Made by a program: the position numbers and the translations under genes. A stretch of 56,959 nucleotides of DNA from an uncultured Burkholderiales bacterium. GTDB lineage: Bacteria > Pseudomonadota > Gammaproteobacteria > Burkholderiales > Burkholderiaceae. Below are positions 42,135-53,847 of this stretch, piece by piece. Position 1 is the first letter of the stretch. Each line of letters begins with the position of its first letter. Location of the stretch: contig CALBEV010000180.1 of assembly GCA_937891045.1 (NCBI GenBank), positions 1 to 56,959 on the forward strand, in the 5' to 3' direction. Under the pieces are notes generated by a model. It worked only from the letters and a program-made list of their open reading frames with translations, made no database searches and was not told the origin of the DNA.

Positions 42135-43361
42135 ATGAAGCCGATCACCGACCTGATCCACCACCCTTACCAAGCCCCTGGCGACTTTGCGTCGCCCCAA
42201 ATTCCAGTTCACAAAGCCTCGTCGGTGTTTTTCGACAACGTCGAGGACATGCGCACACGCCAATGGCTGGACAAGTCAGGCTACACCTACGGCCTGCACG
42301 GCACACCCACCAGCTTCACCTTGGAAGAGCGTTTGTGCCAATTGGAAGGTGCCAAACACTGCCTCTTGTTGCCCAGCGGACTCGCAGCTTTGGCCCAAGT
42401 GAACATGGCCTTTTTGAAATCGGGCGACGAGCTGCTGCTGCCTGACAACGCTTATGGCCCTTTGAAAACATTGGCTGAAGGCGAGTTGTCCGCTTGGGGC
42501 ATTCGCCACCAGTTTTACGACCCGATGAACCCGGCGGATTTGGCGCAGCGCATCACGGCTGCCACCAAATTGGTGTGGTTGGAAGCGCCGGGATCGGTGA
42601 CCTTGGAATTCCCGGATTTGACAGGTCTTTTGAAGGTTTGTAGGCAACACGACGTGTTAACAGCCTTAGACAACACCTGGGGCGCAGGCGTGGCATTTCA
42701 GCCATTTGCATTGGAGCCAGGCCTGGGTGTGGACATCAGCGTTCATGCCCTGACCAAGTACCCCAGCGGTGGTGGTGATGTGTTGATGGGCAGCGTCACG
42801 ACTTGCCATGATGATTTGGCCCGCAGCTTGAAGTTGAGTCACATGCGCATGGGTTTTGGCGTGGCAGGCAACGATGTGGAATTGGTGTTGCGCTCCTTGC
42901 CCAGCATGGCTTTGCGTTATGCAACCCAAGACCGCACCTGCCGTGCCGTGGCCTTTTGGTGTTTGAATCAAGCAGCCTTTGCCCAAGTCTTGCATCCTGC
43001 AGTGGTCGGCTCACCTGGACACATGCACTGGCGGCGTTTGTGTGCAGATTACGCGCCGAGCACTGCTGCGGTGCACGAAGGCGGCGCAGCAGCCAGCTTG
43101 CTGAGTTTGAGGTTTCAACCCAGCATCCCCCAAACGCAAGTTGATGCTTTTTGCAATGCCCTCAAGCTGTTCAAGCTGGCTTACAGCTGGGCAGGCCCCA
43201 TCAGCTTGGTGGTGCCCTATGACTTGAAGGGGATGCGACAACACGCGCCCACAGAATTAATGGAAGGCGGTTTGGTGCGCTTGGCCATGGGTTTGGAAGA
43301 CCCGCAAGACTTGATCGCCGACTTAGCACAAGCCCTGCATCAGGCCTGGCCTCAAGGGTAG
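42135..43361 (+). CDS. metC: cystathionine beta-lyase (PLP, Cys/Met family)
   Basis: 408 residues from ATG 42135, which is the start that fits the family opening (ITDLIHHPYQAPGDF). The PLP-binding Lys is at about 208 in HALTKYPSGGGD. It splits cystathionine to homocysteine. It ends 10 bases inside the convergent mnmH coding tail. A second member of the family, metY, lies at 54.8-56.1 kb. Confidence 0.9.
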   Translation: MKPITDLIHHPYQAPGDFASPQIPVHKASSVFFDNVEDMRTRQWLDKSGYTYGLHGTPTSFTLEERLCQLEGAKHCLLLPSGLAALAQVNMAFLKSGDELLLPDNAYGPLKTLAEGELSAWGIRHQFYDPMNPADLAQRITAATKLVWLEAPGSVTLEFPDLTGLLKVCRQHDVLTALDNTWGAGVAFQPFALEPGLGVDISVHALTKYPSGGGDVLMGSVTTCHDDLARSLKLSHMRMGFGVAGNDVELVLRSLPSMALRYATQDRTCRAVAFWCLNQAAFAQVLHPAVVGSPGHMHWRRLCADYAPSTAAVHEGGAAASLLSLRFQPSIPQTQVDAFCNALKLFKLAYSWAGPISLVVPYDLKGMRQHAPTELMEGGLVRLAMGLEDPQDLIADLAQALHQAWPQG

Positions 43362-44434
43362 CGCTGCTTCAAGGCCTGCGCCAAGGCTTGCAGGCTGGGC
43401 GCATGGCGATCGACCAAGACCGCTTGTTGGGCTTTTTCAAATTGCAAAAAATTGCGTTGCACCGACTTGGCATAGGTCGGGTCGTAATGCTGTTTCAACA
43501 AATCGTGTACTACCTGCACGGTGTCACCCGCTTGCACTTGTTGCTGCCATTGCGTCACCACTGCACGACCCTTCTGAGCCGTCAGTACATCCAAGCGTTT
43601 GCAAAACAAATCAGCGTCTTGCGCGAAATAGGCATAGTCTTCTAAGAGCAGTTGCACACGTTCTTCTTCGGGCAATTGAAGATCAATGCAAGGGCTGGAC
43701 CGAATGGCCTCGACCAAGGCTTCAGGCACGCTGACATTGCCCACTTTTTTGCTTTCAGCCTCCACAAACACGCTGCGTTGCGGATCCAGCTGACGCAGTT
43801 GGTTCCAAATCCGGGTGTCAAATTGTTTTTGACTGGGCTGGGGATGACCGGGGATGCGTCCCAGCACTGAACTGCGGTGTTGAGCCAAGTCTTCCAAGTC
43901 CAAAATTTGTGCGCCTTCGGCCTTCAAAGCATGGAGCAAGCGGGTTTTGCCAGAACCGGTGGGACCAGCCACGACCACAAACCTGAACTGCTGAGACAGC
44001 GTTGCAATGTCTTCAACCATGACCGCTCGGAACGCTTTGTAGCCGCCTTCTATCAACCACACTTTGAAGCCAATTTGACCCAGCACCAAACCCAAGGAAC
44101 CACTGCGCTTGCCGCCGCGCCAACAATAGAGCAGCGGTTGCCAGCTTTTGGGCAAGTGCATCACTTCACGTTCAAGGTGACGGGCAATGTTGGCAGCTAC
44201 CAGCGCGGCGCCGACTTTGTTGGCTTCGAAAGCGCTTTCTTGTTTGTAAATCGTGCCCACCCGGATGCGTTCTTCATTGGTGAGGGAAGGCCAGTTCACA
44301 GCCCCCGGCAAATGGTCCAGGGCGTGTTCCGCTTCGCTGCGCGCATCGATGATGCAGCTGAACGCACCAGCGGTCCCAGAGGGCAAGGCCATGCGTTGCA
44401 TGGCCTCGGTGGCCGACACAGGGTGCAAGGACAT
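43352..44434 (-). CDS. mnmH: tRNA 2-selenouridine synthase MnmH/SelU
   Basis: 360 residues. An N-terminal rhodanese domain carries the catalytic Cys104 in LYCWRGGKRS, and a P-loop NTPase domain follows with GPTGSGKT at 157-164. It replaces sulfur by selenium (via geranylthiouridine) in the wobble 2-thiouridine of some tRNAs. Selenophosphate supply (selD) is not in this window. The start overlaps the tesA stop by one base (TGATG), so it is coupled to tesA. Confidence 0.93.
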   Translation of the reverse strand: MSLHPVSATEAMQRMALPSGTAGAFSCIIDARSEAEHALDHLPGAVNWPSLTNEERIRVGTIYKQESAFEANKVGAALVAANIARHLEREVMHLPKSWQPLLYCWRGGKRSGSLGLVLGQIGFKVWLIEGGYKAFRAVMVEDIATLSQQFRFVVVAGPTGSGKTRLLHALKAEGAQILDLEDLAQHRSSVLGRIPGHPQPSQKQFDTRIWNQLRQLDPQRSVFVEAESKKVGNVSVPEALVEAIRSSPCIDLQLPEEERVQLLLEDYAYFAQDADLFCKRLDVLTAQKGRAVVTQWQQQVQAGDTVQVVHDLLKQHYDPTYAKSVQRNFLQFEKAQQAVLVDRHAPSLQALAQALKQRYP

Positions 44435-45081
44435 CAGAGCATCTTTTTCAACACCGCCCACACATTGGCCAAGATGCGCGGATGGGCTTCGGCTTTGGGG
44501 TGAACGCGATCGGCTTGGAACAAGGCGGTGGGGTCTTTGTCATCCGCCACCCCCGCCAGCAAGAACGGCACCAAAGCGGTCTGCTGTTGTTTGCTGATGC
44601 GGGCAAACAAACGGGTGAAATCTGACGCATAAGCTGCGCCGTAGTTGGGCGGCACTTGCATGCCCACCAACAGCACCTTGGCTTTGATGGCTTGGCAAGC
44701 GCGAATCATTTTCACCAGGTTGTCTTCGGTCCTCTTCAAAGAAAAACCACGCAAGGCATCATTGCCACCGAGTTCAATCACAACCAGTTGAGGCTGATGC
44801 TGCTTGAGCAATGGGGGCAGTCGGGCCAAACCACCCGCCGTGGTGTCGCCGCTGATGCTGGCATTCACCACTTGCCAGTTGGGATGGTCTTTTTGAAGTT
44901 GCGCATCCAGCAGCGCCACCCAACCAGTTCCACGTGCGATGCCGTATTCGGCGCTCAAAGAGTCTCCCACCACCAGCAGGCGAGAGGTCGGTGAGGCCAC
45001 AGCAGACATGGATATTCCAGCCAACCAACCCAGAGCGATACATTGCACGTTAAAGTCTCTACGTTTCAACACTGATTTCAC
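44434..45081 (-). CDS. tesA: SGNH hydrolase, TesA/arylesterase type
   Basis: 215 residues with a signal peptide and the SGNH blocks: GDSLS (Ser41), GGND (Asn107) and DRVH (Asp191, His194). The family is a periplasmic esterase/thioesterase. It starts at GTG 45081 with GAGGA upstream. It is head to head with the ABC ATPase gene, whose ATG is only 4 bases away, and couples to mnmH downstream. Confidence 0.92.
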   Translation of the reverse strand: MKSVLKRRDFNVQCIALGWLAGISMSAVASPTSRLLVVGDSLSAEYGIARGTGWVALLDAQLQKDHPNWQVVNASISGDTTAGGLARLPPLLKQHQPQLVVIELGGNDALRGFSLKRTEDNLVKMIRACQAIKAKVLLVGMQVPPNYGAAYASDFTRLFARISKQQQTALVPFLLAGVADDKDPTALFQADRVHPKAEAHPRILANVWAVLKKML

Positions 45082-45084
45082 AGC

Positions 45085-45762
45085 ATGTCCTCACCTTTGA
45101 TCGCGTTTTCTCACGTTTCCAAATCCGTCACCGATGCCACCGGTACCTTAGAGATTCTCTGCGATATCAATTTCACTTTGTTGCCACAGCAAACCCTGGC
45201 GATTGTTGGGGCCTCTGGTTCGGGCAAAAGCACCTTGTTGGCCATCATGGCGGGTTTGGATACCCCCACGCAAGGATCCGTTCATGTCGCCGGTCAAAAC
45301 GTTTTTGCGCTGAACGAGGACCAACGCGCCGCTTTGCGGGCCAAACATCTTGGTTTTGTCTTCCAAAGTTTCCAATTGCTGGCACCGCTCACAGCCATTG
45401 AAAATGTCATGTTGCCTTTGGAATTGGCCGGACACCCCGATCCCAGGCCCATTGCCAAAGACATGCTGGTCCGTGTGGGCTTGGCAGAGCGTTTAAATCA
45501 TTACCCCAAGGTGATGAGTGGTGGTGAGCAACAGCGTGTGGCTTTGGCGCGGGCCTTTGTGGTCAAACCCGACGTGCTGTTGGCCGATGAGCCCACTGGA
45601 AGTTTGGACCACGCCACCGGGGAAAAGGTGATGCAACTGATGCTTGAGTTGAACAAAGAGCTTGGCACCACCTTGGTCATGGTGACCCACGACCGCGCAT
45701 TGAGTCAGCGCTGCGACCAACGTTTGGTGATGGAAGCTGGTCGTGCACACCTCGAGGTGTGA
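45085..45762 (+). CDS. ABC transporter ATP-binding protein (YbbA/LolD type)
   Basis: 225 residues with Walker A GASGSGKST (42-50), signature MSGGEQQRV, and Walker B VLLADEPTG. It resembles YbbA and LolD, which power exporters of the MacB/FtsX type. Near tesA in Escherichia coli the partner permease gene ybbP is next to ybbA, but here smpB follows on the opposite strand and no permease is present. The partner must be elsewhere, or the protein works alone. Confidence 0.9.
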   Translation: MSSPLIAFSHVSKSVTDATGTLEILCDINFTLLPQQTLAIVGASGSGKSTLLAIMAGLDTPTQGSVHVAGQNVFALNEDQRAALRAKHLGFVFQSFQLLAPLTAIENVMLPLELAGHPDPRPIAKDMLVRVGLAERLNHYPKVMSGGEQQRVALARAFVVKPDVLLADEPTGSLDHATGEKVMQLMLELNKELGTTLVMVTHDRALSQRCDQRLVMEAGRAHLEV

Positions 45763-45765
45763 CCC

Positions 45766-46239
45766 TCAACGACTTTTGTTTTTCATGGCGCGTTCCACCT
45801 CGCGCTTGCCTTCGCGGTCTTTGATGGTGTCGCGTTTGTCATGCTCGGCCTTGCCCTTGGCCAGCGCAATTTCACATTTGATGCGGCCGTTTTTCCAATG
45901 CAAATTCAGCGGCACCAAGGTGTAACCCTTTTGCTCGACTTTGCCAATCAAGCGGCGAATCTCGTCTTTGTGCAGCAGCAGTTTGCGTGAACGGATGGCG
46001 TCCGGGTTGACGTGGGTTGAAGCGGTTTTCAAAGGGTTGATTTGGCAACCGATGACAAACATCTCGCCATTGCGAATCACCACATAGCCGTCGGTGAGTT
46101 GCACCTTACCCTCGCGTGCAGCCTTCACCTCCCATCCTTCGAGCACCATGCCTGCTTCCAGGCGTTCCTCGAAAAAATAGTTGAAGGCGGCTTTTTTGTT
46201 GTCCGCAATACGGGTTTGGGGTGCAGTTTTGCTGGCCAT
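45766..46239 (-). CDS. smpB: SsrA-binding protein SmpB
   Basis: 157 residues with the OB-fold body ([29 protein letters not shown]) and the basic C-terminal tail ([16 protein letters not shown]) that enters the A site. It partners tmRNA in rescue of stalled ribosomes. It is convergent with the ABC ATPase gene, with 3 bases between the stops, and divergent from ratA. Confidence 0.97.
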   Translation of the reverse strand: MASKTAPQTRIADNKKAAFNYFFEERLEAGMVLEGWEVKAAREGKVQLTDGYVVIRNGEMFVIGCQINPLKTASTHVNPDAIRSRKLLLHKDEIRRLIGKVEQKGYTLVPLNLHWKNGRIKCEIALAKGKAEHDKRDTIKDREGKREVERAMKNKSR

Positions 46240-46310
46240 GGAAAGGGTTTAGATCGTCAATCGGGTCTTTACAATGACCCTTGGTGCCAACGTGGCGCAA
46301 GCCCCATTCT

Positions 46311-46745
46311 ATGAAAACCGTTGAGAAGTCCGTATTGATCTGGTTCACCGCCCAAGAAATGTTTGACTTGGTGGTGGATGTCGCGTCTTATCCGCAGTTT
46401 CTGCCATGGTGTGATCAAACCCACATTCTCAATCTGGAAGAGCAGGGCATGACCGCCCGCATTGGCATGGCCTTTGGTGGTTTGCACAAAACCTTCACGA
46501 CCCGCAACACCCATGTCCCCGGTCGTCAGGTGCAGCTCTCCTTGATTGACGGTCCGTTCAAACAACTCGATGGCGTTTGGAACTTCATCCCCTTGGGTGA
46601 GGAACAAGCCTGTCGGGTGGAATTGAAACTCTCCTACAGTTTTGACTCTGTGTTTGGCGCCTTGGTGGGGCCAGTGTTTGACCGCATTGCAGCCACCTTG
46701 GTGGATGCTTTTGTCAAGCGTGCTGAAGTGGTCTATCCCCGATGA
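46311..46745 (+). CDS. ratA: RatA-type polyketide cyclase/START protein
   Basis: 144 residues, START-like fold with the family opening VEKSVLIWFTAQEMFDLV. The start at 46311 is used; an in-frame ATG at 46281 gives only ten extra residues. The Escherichia coli homologue was reported to bind 50S subunits, and mitochondrial COQ10 relatives bind quinone. The smpB-ratA-rnfH order is conserved. The stop overlaps rnfH (ATGA). Confidence 0.9.
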   Translation: MKTVEKSVLIWFTAQEMFDLVVDVASYPQFLPWCDQTHILNLEEQGMTARIGMAFGGLHKTFTTRNTHVPGRQVQLSLIDGPFKQLDGVWNFIPLGEEQACRVELKLSYSFDSVFGALVGPVFDRIAATLVDAFVKRAEVVYPR

Positions 46746-47071
46746 ACATTACTTTGCTGCTGGGATGGGCAGCACGCGACATTCGCGCATTCGAGTGGCA
46801 AGCGCCTGAAGGTGCCACGGTGGCTCAAGCCTTGTCACATATGCAAACCTTGAATGCTGACTGGGTTTGGCACGGTGATGCTTGGCAAGTCGCGGTTTGG
46901 GGCAAACCGGTGTCAACAGACCAGGTGCTCAAACCCACCGACCGTGTGGAGGTATTGCGCGGTTTGCGGGTGGACCCCAAAGTGGCTCGGCGTGAACGGT
47001 TTCAAAAGCAGGGTGCTCGCACCGCAGGCTTGTTTGCCAAAGGTCGTGCTGGTGCCAAGCCAGGTTATTGA
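46742..47071 (+). CDS. rnfH: RnfH family ubiquitin-like protein
   Basis: 109-residue RnfH/UPF0125 protein of beta-grasp fold. It follows ratA with a four-base overlap. Role unknown; the usual neighbour is ratA, and in some species the rnf electron-transport genes. Its downstream neighbour is a histidine kinase gene convergent to it. Confidence 0.88.
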   Translation: MNITLLLGWAARDIRAFEWQAPEGATVAQALSHMQTLNADWVWHGDAWQVAVWGKPVSTDQVLKPTDRVEVLRGLRVDPKVARRERFQKQGARTAGLFAKGRAGAKPGY

Positions 47072-47091
47072 AGCGATTATGGGTTGCTGGA

Positions 47092-48852
47092 TCAGCTGGA
47101 GGCTGGCGTCTTTTTCGATGACAGCAGCAAGCGTTCAGCGGTTTCCATCAGCACTTTGCGGTCAAACGGTTTGAGCAAAAAGCCATCGGCACCGGCTTGA
47201 ATAAAGCGTTCTCGATCAATCGCATTGACATTTGCAGTCAACCCCAGAATGGGTGTGTAGCGATCGGGGCCCGTCATTTCATGGCGGATGCGTTTGCTGG
47301 TTTCTATGCCGTCCAGTTGTGGCATGACCATGTCCATGAATATCAAATCAAATGATGAAATTTTCAGGATGGCCAGCGCGGACAAGCCATGTTCTGCTTC
47401 GCTGATCCTGGCATTCGGGCAGGCCATTTGCAGCATTTGTCTCAGCAGCAATCGATTGATGGCCATGTCGTCCACAATCAAAAAACGCCAAGCTCGTTGA
47501 AAGAAATCCGAAGTGCCAGAGTTGTCGGCGTCTTGTTTGATTTGCGCAGGCAAGGCTTCAATCAGTGGCAGCGTGAACCAAAAACAACTTCCCACACCCA
47601 ATTTGCTTTGTACGCCGATTGCGCCGCCCATCAACTCAACCAAGCGCTTGGAGATGGCCAAGCCTAAGCCATTGCCACCATAAAGATCTTGGGTTTGAGC
47701 AGTGGCTTGGGAGAAACGTTCAAACACCAGGGCTTGTTGCTCGGGAGAGATGCCAATCCCGGTGTCTTCGACCTCAAAGCGGATCAATTCTTGCTGCTTT
47801 GAGATGCGCAACTTGACATGACCTTGCTGAGTGAACTTGATCGCATTGCCCAGCAAATTGACCAACACCTGCATCAGGCGGTGGCGATCTGCCAGGATCC
47901 AGATGGGCAAGTTGGGGTCGACTTCTTGTTCAAAAGCCAATCGCATGCTTTTGATGCGGGTGACAAACAAACCCGAAGCGCTGTCAGCCACCTGGCTCAA
48001 GACGAATGCTTCTGGATGAATCCCCAATTTGCCAGACTGAAATTGTGAGTAGTCCAGCACATCGTTGATGACAGTCAATAAATGCTCGCCGGATTGATGG
48101 GTCAGGTTCAAGATTTCCTGAACCTTGGGTTTGTTGGCTTGGTGTTCTTTCAGCAATTCGTTGAACCCCATGATGGCATTCATGGGTGTGCGTAATTCAT
48201 GACTCACCGAAGCGATGAACTGGTCGCGTGTATCCAATATGGCTTGCAACTCTTGGCGCTTGAGTTCCAGTTCATGGTTGCGCTCTTTGATGTTTTGAAT
48301 CGTTTCATTGGCAAAGCCTTGGTAAAACAAATTCACACCAATCAAACTCGCCGTGGTCACCACATACACCACCAGACCATAGACCTCGTGAGATTTATCG
48401 TAGTTGGTCATCTGCGGCAACCATGACTGATGGGTGGCCACCGTCATGAACAAAAACAACAAGGCAATGATGCCGGTCCACAGCCAACCTGCGCGTCGCC
48501 CCACCATCTGTGACATCAAGATCGGAATGATGTAGAGCCAGTTGATGCTGGGAGAATAAATGCCTTGGCTTGACCATGCCAACCAAGTGACATCAGCCGC
48601 GATATAAACCGCCGCCAAAGACAGGCCGATATTCAAGGGCACGCCAATCGTTAACAAAATCAAAGTCAGACTGATGGCTGCAATGCCGCCGTAACGACTG
48701 GCTTCAGATGCCAAAGATGGCGTCAAGAAACCCAACAACATGATGGCAAGGATGAACACCAAGCCTATGACATACAACAACAGCATGCGCCTGTCGCACA
48801 TACGGGGCGGCAAGCGATAGACAAACTCAGGTGGAGTGAATTTGTTGCTCAT
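47092..48852 (-). CDS. hybrid histidine kinase (first of tandem pair)
   Basis: 586 residues. An N-terminal membrane region of about 6 helices (24-180), no obvious periplasmic sensor domain, then the kinase core: phosphorylated His218 in [15 protein letters not shown]-box Asn336, ATP-lid GxG boxes around 363, and a C-terminal receiver domain with phospho-Asp507 ([11 protein letters not shown]) and Lys561. It likely senses a signal within or near the membrane. No response regulator with an output domain, and no Hpt protein, is next to it. Its start overlaps the stop of the second kinase by four bases. Confidence 0.93.
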   Translation of the reverse strand: MSNKFTPPEFVYRLPPRMCDRRMLLLYVIGLVFILAIMLLGFLTPSLASEASRYGGIAAISLTLILLTIGVPLNIGLSLAAVYIAADVTWLAWSSQGIYSPSINWLYIIPILMSQMVGRRAGWLWTGIIALLFLFMTVATHQSWLPQMTNYDKSHEVYGLVVYVVTTASLIGVNLFYQGFANETIQNIKERNHELELKRQELQAILDTRDQFIASVSHELRTPMNAIMGFNELLKEHQANKPKVQEILNLTHQSGEHLLTVINDVLDYSQFQSGKLGIHPEAFVLSQVADSASGLFVTRIKSMRLAFEQEVDPNLPIWILADRHRLMQVLVNLLGNAIKFTQQGHVKLRISKQQELIRFEVEDTGIGISPEQQALVFERFSQATAQTQDLYGGNGLGLAISKRLVELMGGAIGVQSKLGVGSCFWFTLPLIEALPAQIKQDADNSGTSDFFQRAWRFLIVDDMAINRLLLRQMLQMACPNARISEAEHGLSALAILKISSFDLIFMDMVMPQLDGIETSKRIRHEMTGPDRYTPILGLTANVNAIDRERFIQAGADGFLLKPFDRKVLMETAERLLLSSKKTPASS

Positions 48853-50600
48853 GGGGTTGGCCCAGAAGATTGCAGGGCTCGCCCCACGCCAAGGGCAAGT
48901 TCGTCCCGTTCCAGTGGCTTGAGGACCAAGCCATCCATGCCTGCTTCAGTGCAAAGCACATGGTCGTTTACATTGCTGCTGGCAGTCAAACCCAAGATGG
49001 CTACTTTGTTGCCGGGCGCTGGTCGTTGCCTGATGGCCTTAGCCACAGCCAAGCCATCCATGTCGGGCATGAACATGTCGAGCAAGACCATGTCCACATC
49101 ATCATGTTCTTGGAGGAATTGAAGCGCTAATCGGCCCGATGGACAGGTGCTGACTTTGGCCTGCGGCCAGGTTTTTTCAACCATTTGTTGGGCCACCATG
49201 AGATTCACAGGGTGGTCGTCAACAATCAAAAAGTGGGACGGCGAACGGGTCGTCAGGCCCACAGGGGGCGCAGACATTGGTGTTTGAGGTTCGGGGACTG
49301 ACGTGAGAGGAATTTCCACCCAAAACAGGCTGCCTTGGTTGTATTGACTCTGAACGCCTATGCGGCCCCCTTGCAACCGAACCAGTCTTTCGCAAATGGA
49401 CAAGCCCAAGCCTGTTCCACCGTAGATCTTGATCGCTGGAGAGGATGTTTTTTCAAATCGACCAAAGGCTTGCCCCATCTGCTCATCGGTCATGCCAATG
49501 CCTGTGTCTTGCACCTCAACCCGCAAGCCCGAGGGGATATGCAAAAAGCGCAGACAGATGCTGCCTTCGTGGGTGAATTTCAGTGCGTTTTCAAGCAAGT
49601 TGTCGATGGTTTGTGCAAACCGTTTGGGATCCAATGACACCCAAGCTGGCAATTTGTCATCAAACACCCAGTGGCTGTCGATTTTTTTCAAACTCGCAAG
49701 GTGTTGCAAACGCTCAAATTGAGCGAGCCCATGTTGTTTCAAAGCCATGATTTGCGGTGACAGAACCATTCGATCAGCTTGCAGCTGTGAAAAGTCCAGG
49801 ATGTCATTGACGACGGTCAAGAGATGCTGGGTCGATTGACGAATCAAGTTCACGCGCCGCAAATCAACTGCATCGTCCTTGATCTGGTCCTTGAGCACAC
49901 TGTTTAAACCCAAAATAGCATTCATGGGTGTGCGCAGTTCGTGTCCCACGGATGCGATGAATTCATCCTTGTGGCTTTGTGCTCGGATGAGCTCTGCATG
50001 CAAGGACTGCAATTCTTGTCCGCGTTGTACCAATGCCGAAATTTGTTGTCGCCTTGCCCGGGCTAAAAAATCCAAAATCAATATCAGCCCCAAGGCTGCT
50101 TGGATTTTGATGAAGAAATTCCAATAAGCCATGTCGGCCGTCATCGCAGTTTGCGTTTGGATCCAACCCATTTGCGAGGCCAAGAAAATGAGCAACAGTG
50201 CATTGACTTGAGCGACCAACCATGCCACAGCGGATTTCAGGTTCAACAACAAAAACGGCATCCAGGCCAAACCGACATAGATCACCATCACCACAGACAC
50301 CGTGCCGCCGGTCTTGCTGATGATGTAGATGCAGACTGTGCTGCCGATCAGGGTGACCAAGTGCACAGTCCACGCGGCTGAGGCCCCCAGACGAAACCCC
50401 ATCCAAAGCGCAAAATACGCGGCGCTAGCGGCAAACAGAATCCAACTGCTGTAGAGGGGCGTTGGCACCAGGGCCGACAAGAAATTGATCAAAAAACAAA
50501 TGATCGTGAACAGCTCAACAAATGGATGGATCCATTCATGCCTGGTCGCCACCTCGTCGCCACTATGTGGCTTGGGCATTTTGAAGAGGCGTGCGACCAT
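48849..50600 (-). CDS. hybrid histidine kinase (second of tandem pair)
   Basis: 583 residues from ATG 50600, chosen because AAGGAAG lies upstream; the frame opens further back but towards the guaB head. It repeats the plan of the neighbour: about 6 membrane helices (26-178), His220 ([14 protein letters not shown]), Asn338, Asp365, receiver Asp508 (LLDMFMPDMDG) and Lys561. The two proteins are alike enough in order to be an old tandem duplication with differing membrane parts. Both point away from guaB and no output regulator is adjacent. Confidence 0.93.
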   Translation of the reverse strand: MVARLFKMPKPHSGDEVATRHEWIHPFVELFTIICFLINFLSALVPTPLYSSWILFAASAAYFALWMGFRLGASAAWTVHLVTLIGSTVCIYIISKTGGTVSVVMVIYVGLAWMPFLLLNLKSAVAWLVAQVNALLLIFLASQMGWIQTQTAMTADMAYWNFFIKIQAALGLILILDFLARARRQQISALVQRGQELQSLHAELIRAQSHKDEFIASVGHELRTPMNAILGLNSVLKDQIKDDAVDLRRVNLIRQSTQHLLTVVNDILDFSQLQADRMVLSPQIMALKQHGLAQFERLQHLASLKKIDSHWVFDDKLPAWVSLDPKRFAQTIDNLLENALKFTHEGSICLRFLHIPSGLRVEVQDTGIGMTDEQMGQAFGRFEKTSSPAIKIYGGTGLGLSICERLVRLQGGRIGVQSQYNQGSLFWVEIPLTSVPEPQTPMSAPPVGLTTRSPSHFLIVDDHPVNLMVAQQMVEKTWPQAKVSTCPSGRLALQFLQEHDDVDMVLLDMFMPDMDGLAVAKAIRQRPAPGNKVAILGLTASSNVNDHVLCTEAGMDGLVLKPLERDELALGVGRALQSSGPTP

Positions 50601-50672
50601 GGCTTTGATACTTCCTTGAAACCAAATGGGTGGTTCCTGATAATAAATCAGTAGCAAGACAAGTCGGTATGA

Positions 50673-52163
<1,491 letters not shown>

Positions 52164-52196
52164 CTTTTCGATGACGCCTGTCGCCAGGTGAAGCCC

Positions 52197-53846
52197 ATGT
52201 CCCACGACACCCTGTTGATTCTTGATTTCGGCTCGCAAGTCACCCAACTGATTGCCCGCCGTGTGCGTGAAGCTCACGTGTACTGCGAGGTGCATCCTTG
52301 TGATGTGACCGACGAATGGCTGCGCCAATATGCCCAAGACCATCGGCTCAAAGGCATCATCTTGTCGGGCAGCCATGCCAGTGTTTACGAAGTGGACGAC
52401 CGCGCCCCCAATGCCGTGTTTGAGCTGGGTGTGCCAGTGCTGGGCATTTGCTATGGCATGCAAACCATGGCTCAACAGCTCGGCGGCAAAGTGGAAGCCG
52501 GACACACCCGCGAATTTGGCTATGCCGAAGTGCGGGCCCGCGGCCACACCGATTTGCTCAAAGACATCGCCGACTTCACCACGTCTGAAGGCCACGGCAT
52601 GCTCAAAGTCTGGATGAGCCACGGAGACAAAGTCACTGAGCTGCCCACAGGCTTCAAACTCATGGCCAGCACCGACAGCTGCCCCATTGCGGGCATGGCC
52701 GATGAAAGCCGCCATTTCTACGGTGTGCAATTCCACCCCGAAGTGACCCACACGGTGCAGGGCAGGGCCATGCTGAACCGCTTTGTGCTCGATATTTGCC
52801 AAGCCTCTCCCGATTGGGTGATGGGCAACTACGTGGAAGAAGCGGTGGCGCGTATTCGCCAGCAGGTGGGCAATGAAGAAGTCATTCTGGGCTTGTCAGG
52901 CGGCGTCGATTCCTCGGTGGCTGCAGCGCTGATCCACCGCGCCATTGGCGACCAACTCACCTGCGTGTTTGTCGACCACGGTTTGCTGCGCCTGAACGAA
53001 GGCGACATGGTGATGAACATGTTTGTGGGGCAGTTGCATGCGCACGTCATTCGCGTGGACGCCAGTGATTTGTTTTTGGGCAAGCTGGCCGGTGTGGCCG
53101 ACCCCGAGGCCAAACGCAAAATCATTGGCGCAGAATTTGTGACGGTCTTCAAACAAGAGGCTGCCAAACTCAAAGCAGGTAGCGGCGGCCACAAGGGGGC
53201 CAGTTTCTTGGCCCAAGGCACCATCTACCCGGATGTGATTGAAAGCGGCGGTGCCAAATCCAAAAAAGCCGTCACCATCAAAAGCCACCACAACGTGGGC
53301 GGCTTGCCCGAGCAACTCGGCTTGAAGCTGCTCGAACCTTTACGTGATTTGTTCAAAGACGAGGTGCGCGAACTCGGCATCGCTTTGGGACTGCCGCGCG
53401 AAATGGTCTACCGCCATCCCTTTCCAGGCCCAGGCTTGGGCGTGCGCATTCTGGGCGAGGTGAAAAAAGAATATGCAGACTTGCTGCGCCGCGCGGACGC
53501 CATCTTCATTGAAGAGTTGCGCAACACGCCTTTCGAGGGCGACCCTGCGTCCGTGGCATTTGCAGGTGGCCAACACCCCCGCAATTGGTACGAAGCCACC
53601 AGCCAGGCCTTTGTGGTGTTCTTGCCGGTGAAAAGCGTGGGCGTGATGGGCGACGGCCGCACCTACGACCATGTGGTGGCCTTGCGTGCCGTGGTAACCA
53701 GCGATTTCATGACCGCAGATTGGGCCGAGCTGCCCTATGCCTTGCTGAAAAAAGTGTCGGGCCGCATCATCAACGAGGTGCGCGGTATCAACCGGGTGGT
53801 GCTGGATGTGAGTTCGAAACCACCAGCGACCATCGAGTGGGAGTAA
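52197..53846 (+). CDS. guaA: GMP synthase (glutamine-hydrolysing)
   Basis: 549 residues from ATG 52197 (AGGTGA upstream; a GTG nine bases earlier is less likely). The glutamine amidotransferase Cys85 lies in GICYGMQ, and the ATP pyrophosphatase P-loop SGGVDSS near 234. It converts XMP to GMP and closes the GMP branch begun by guaB. Confidence 0.97.
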   Translation: MSHDTLLILDFGSQVTQLIARRVREAHVYCEVHPCDVTDEWLRQYAQDHRLKGIILSGSHASVYEVDDRAPNAVFELGVPVLGICYGMQTMAQQLGGKVEAGHTREFGYAEVRARGHTDLLKDIADFTTSEGHGMLKVWMSHGDKVTELPTGFKLMASTDSCPIAGMADESRHFYGVQFHPEVTHTVQGRAMLNRFVLDICQASPDWVMGNYVEEAVARIRQQVGNEEVILGLSGGVDSSVAAALIHRAIGDQLTCVFVDHGLLRLNEGDMVMNMFVGQLHAHVIRVDASDLFLGKLAGVADPEAKRKIIGAEFVTVFKQEAAKLKAGSGGHKGASFLAQGTIYPDVIESGGAKSKKAVTIKSHHNVGGLPEQLGLKLLEPLRDLFKDEVRELGIALGLPREMVYRHPFPGPGLGVRILGEVKKEYADLLRRADAIFIEELRNTPFEGDPASVAFAGGQHPRNWYEATSQAFVVFLPVKSVGVMGDGRTYDHVVALRAVVTSDFMTADWAELPYALLKKVSGRIINEVRGINRVVLDVSSKPPATIEWE

Positions 53847-53847
53847 A

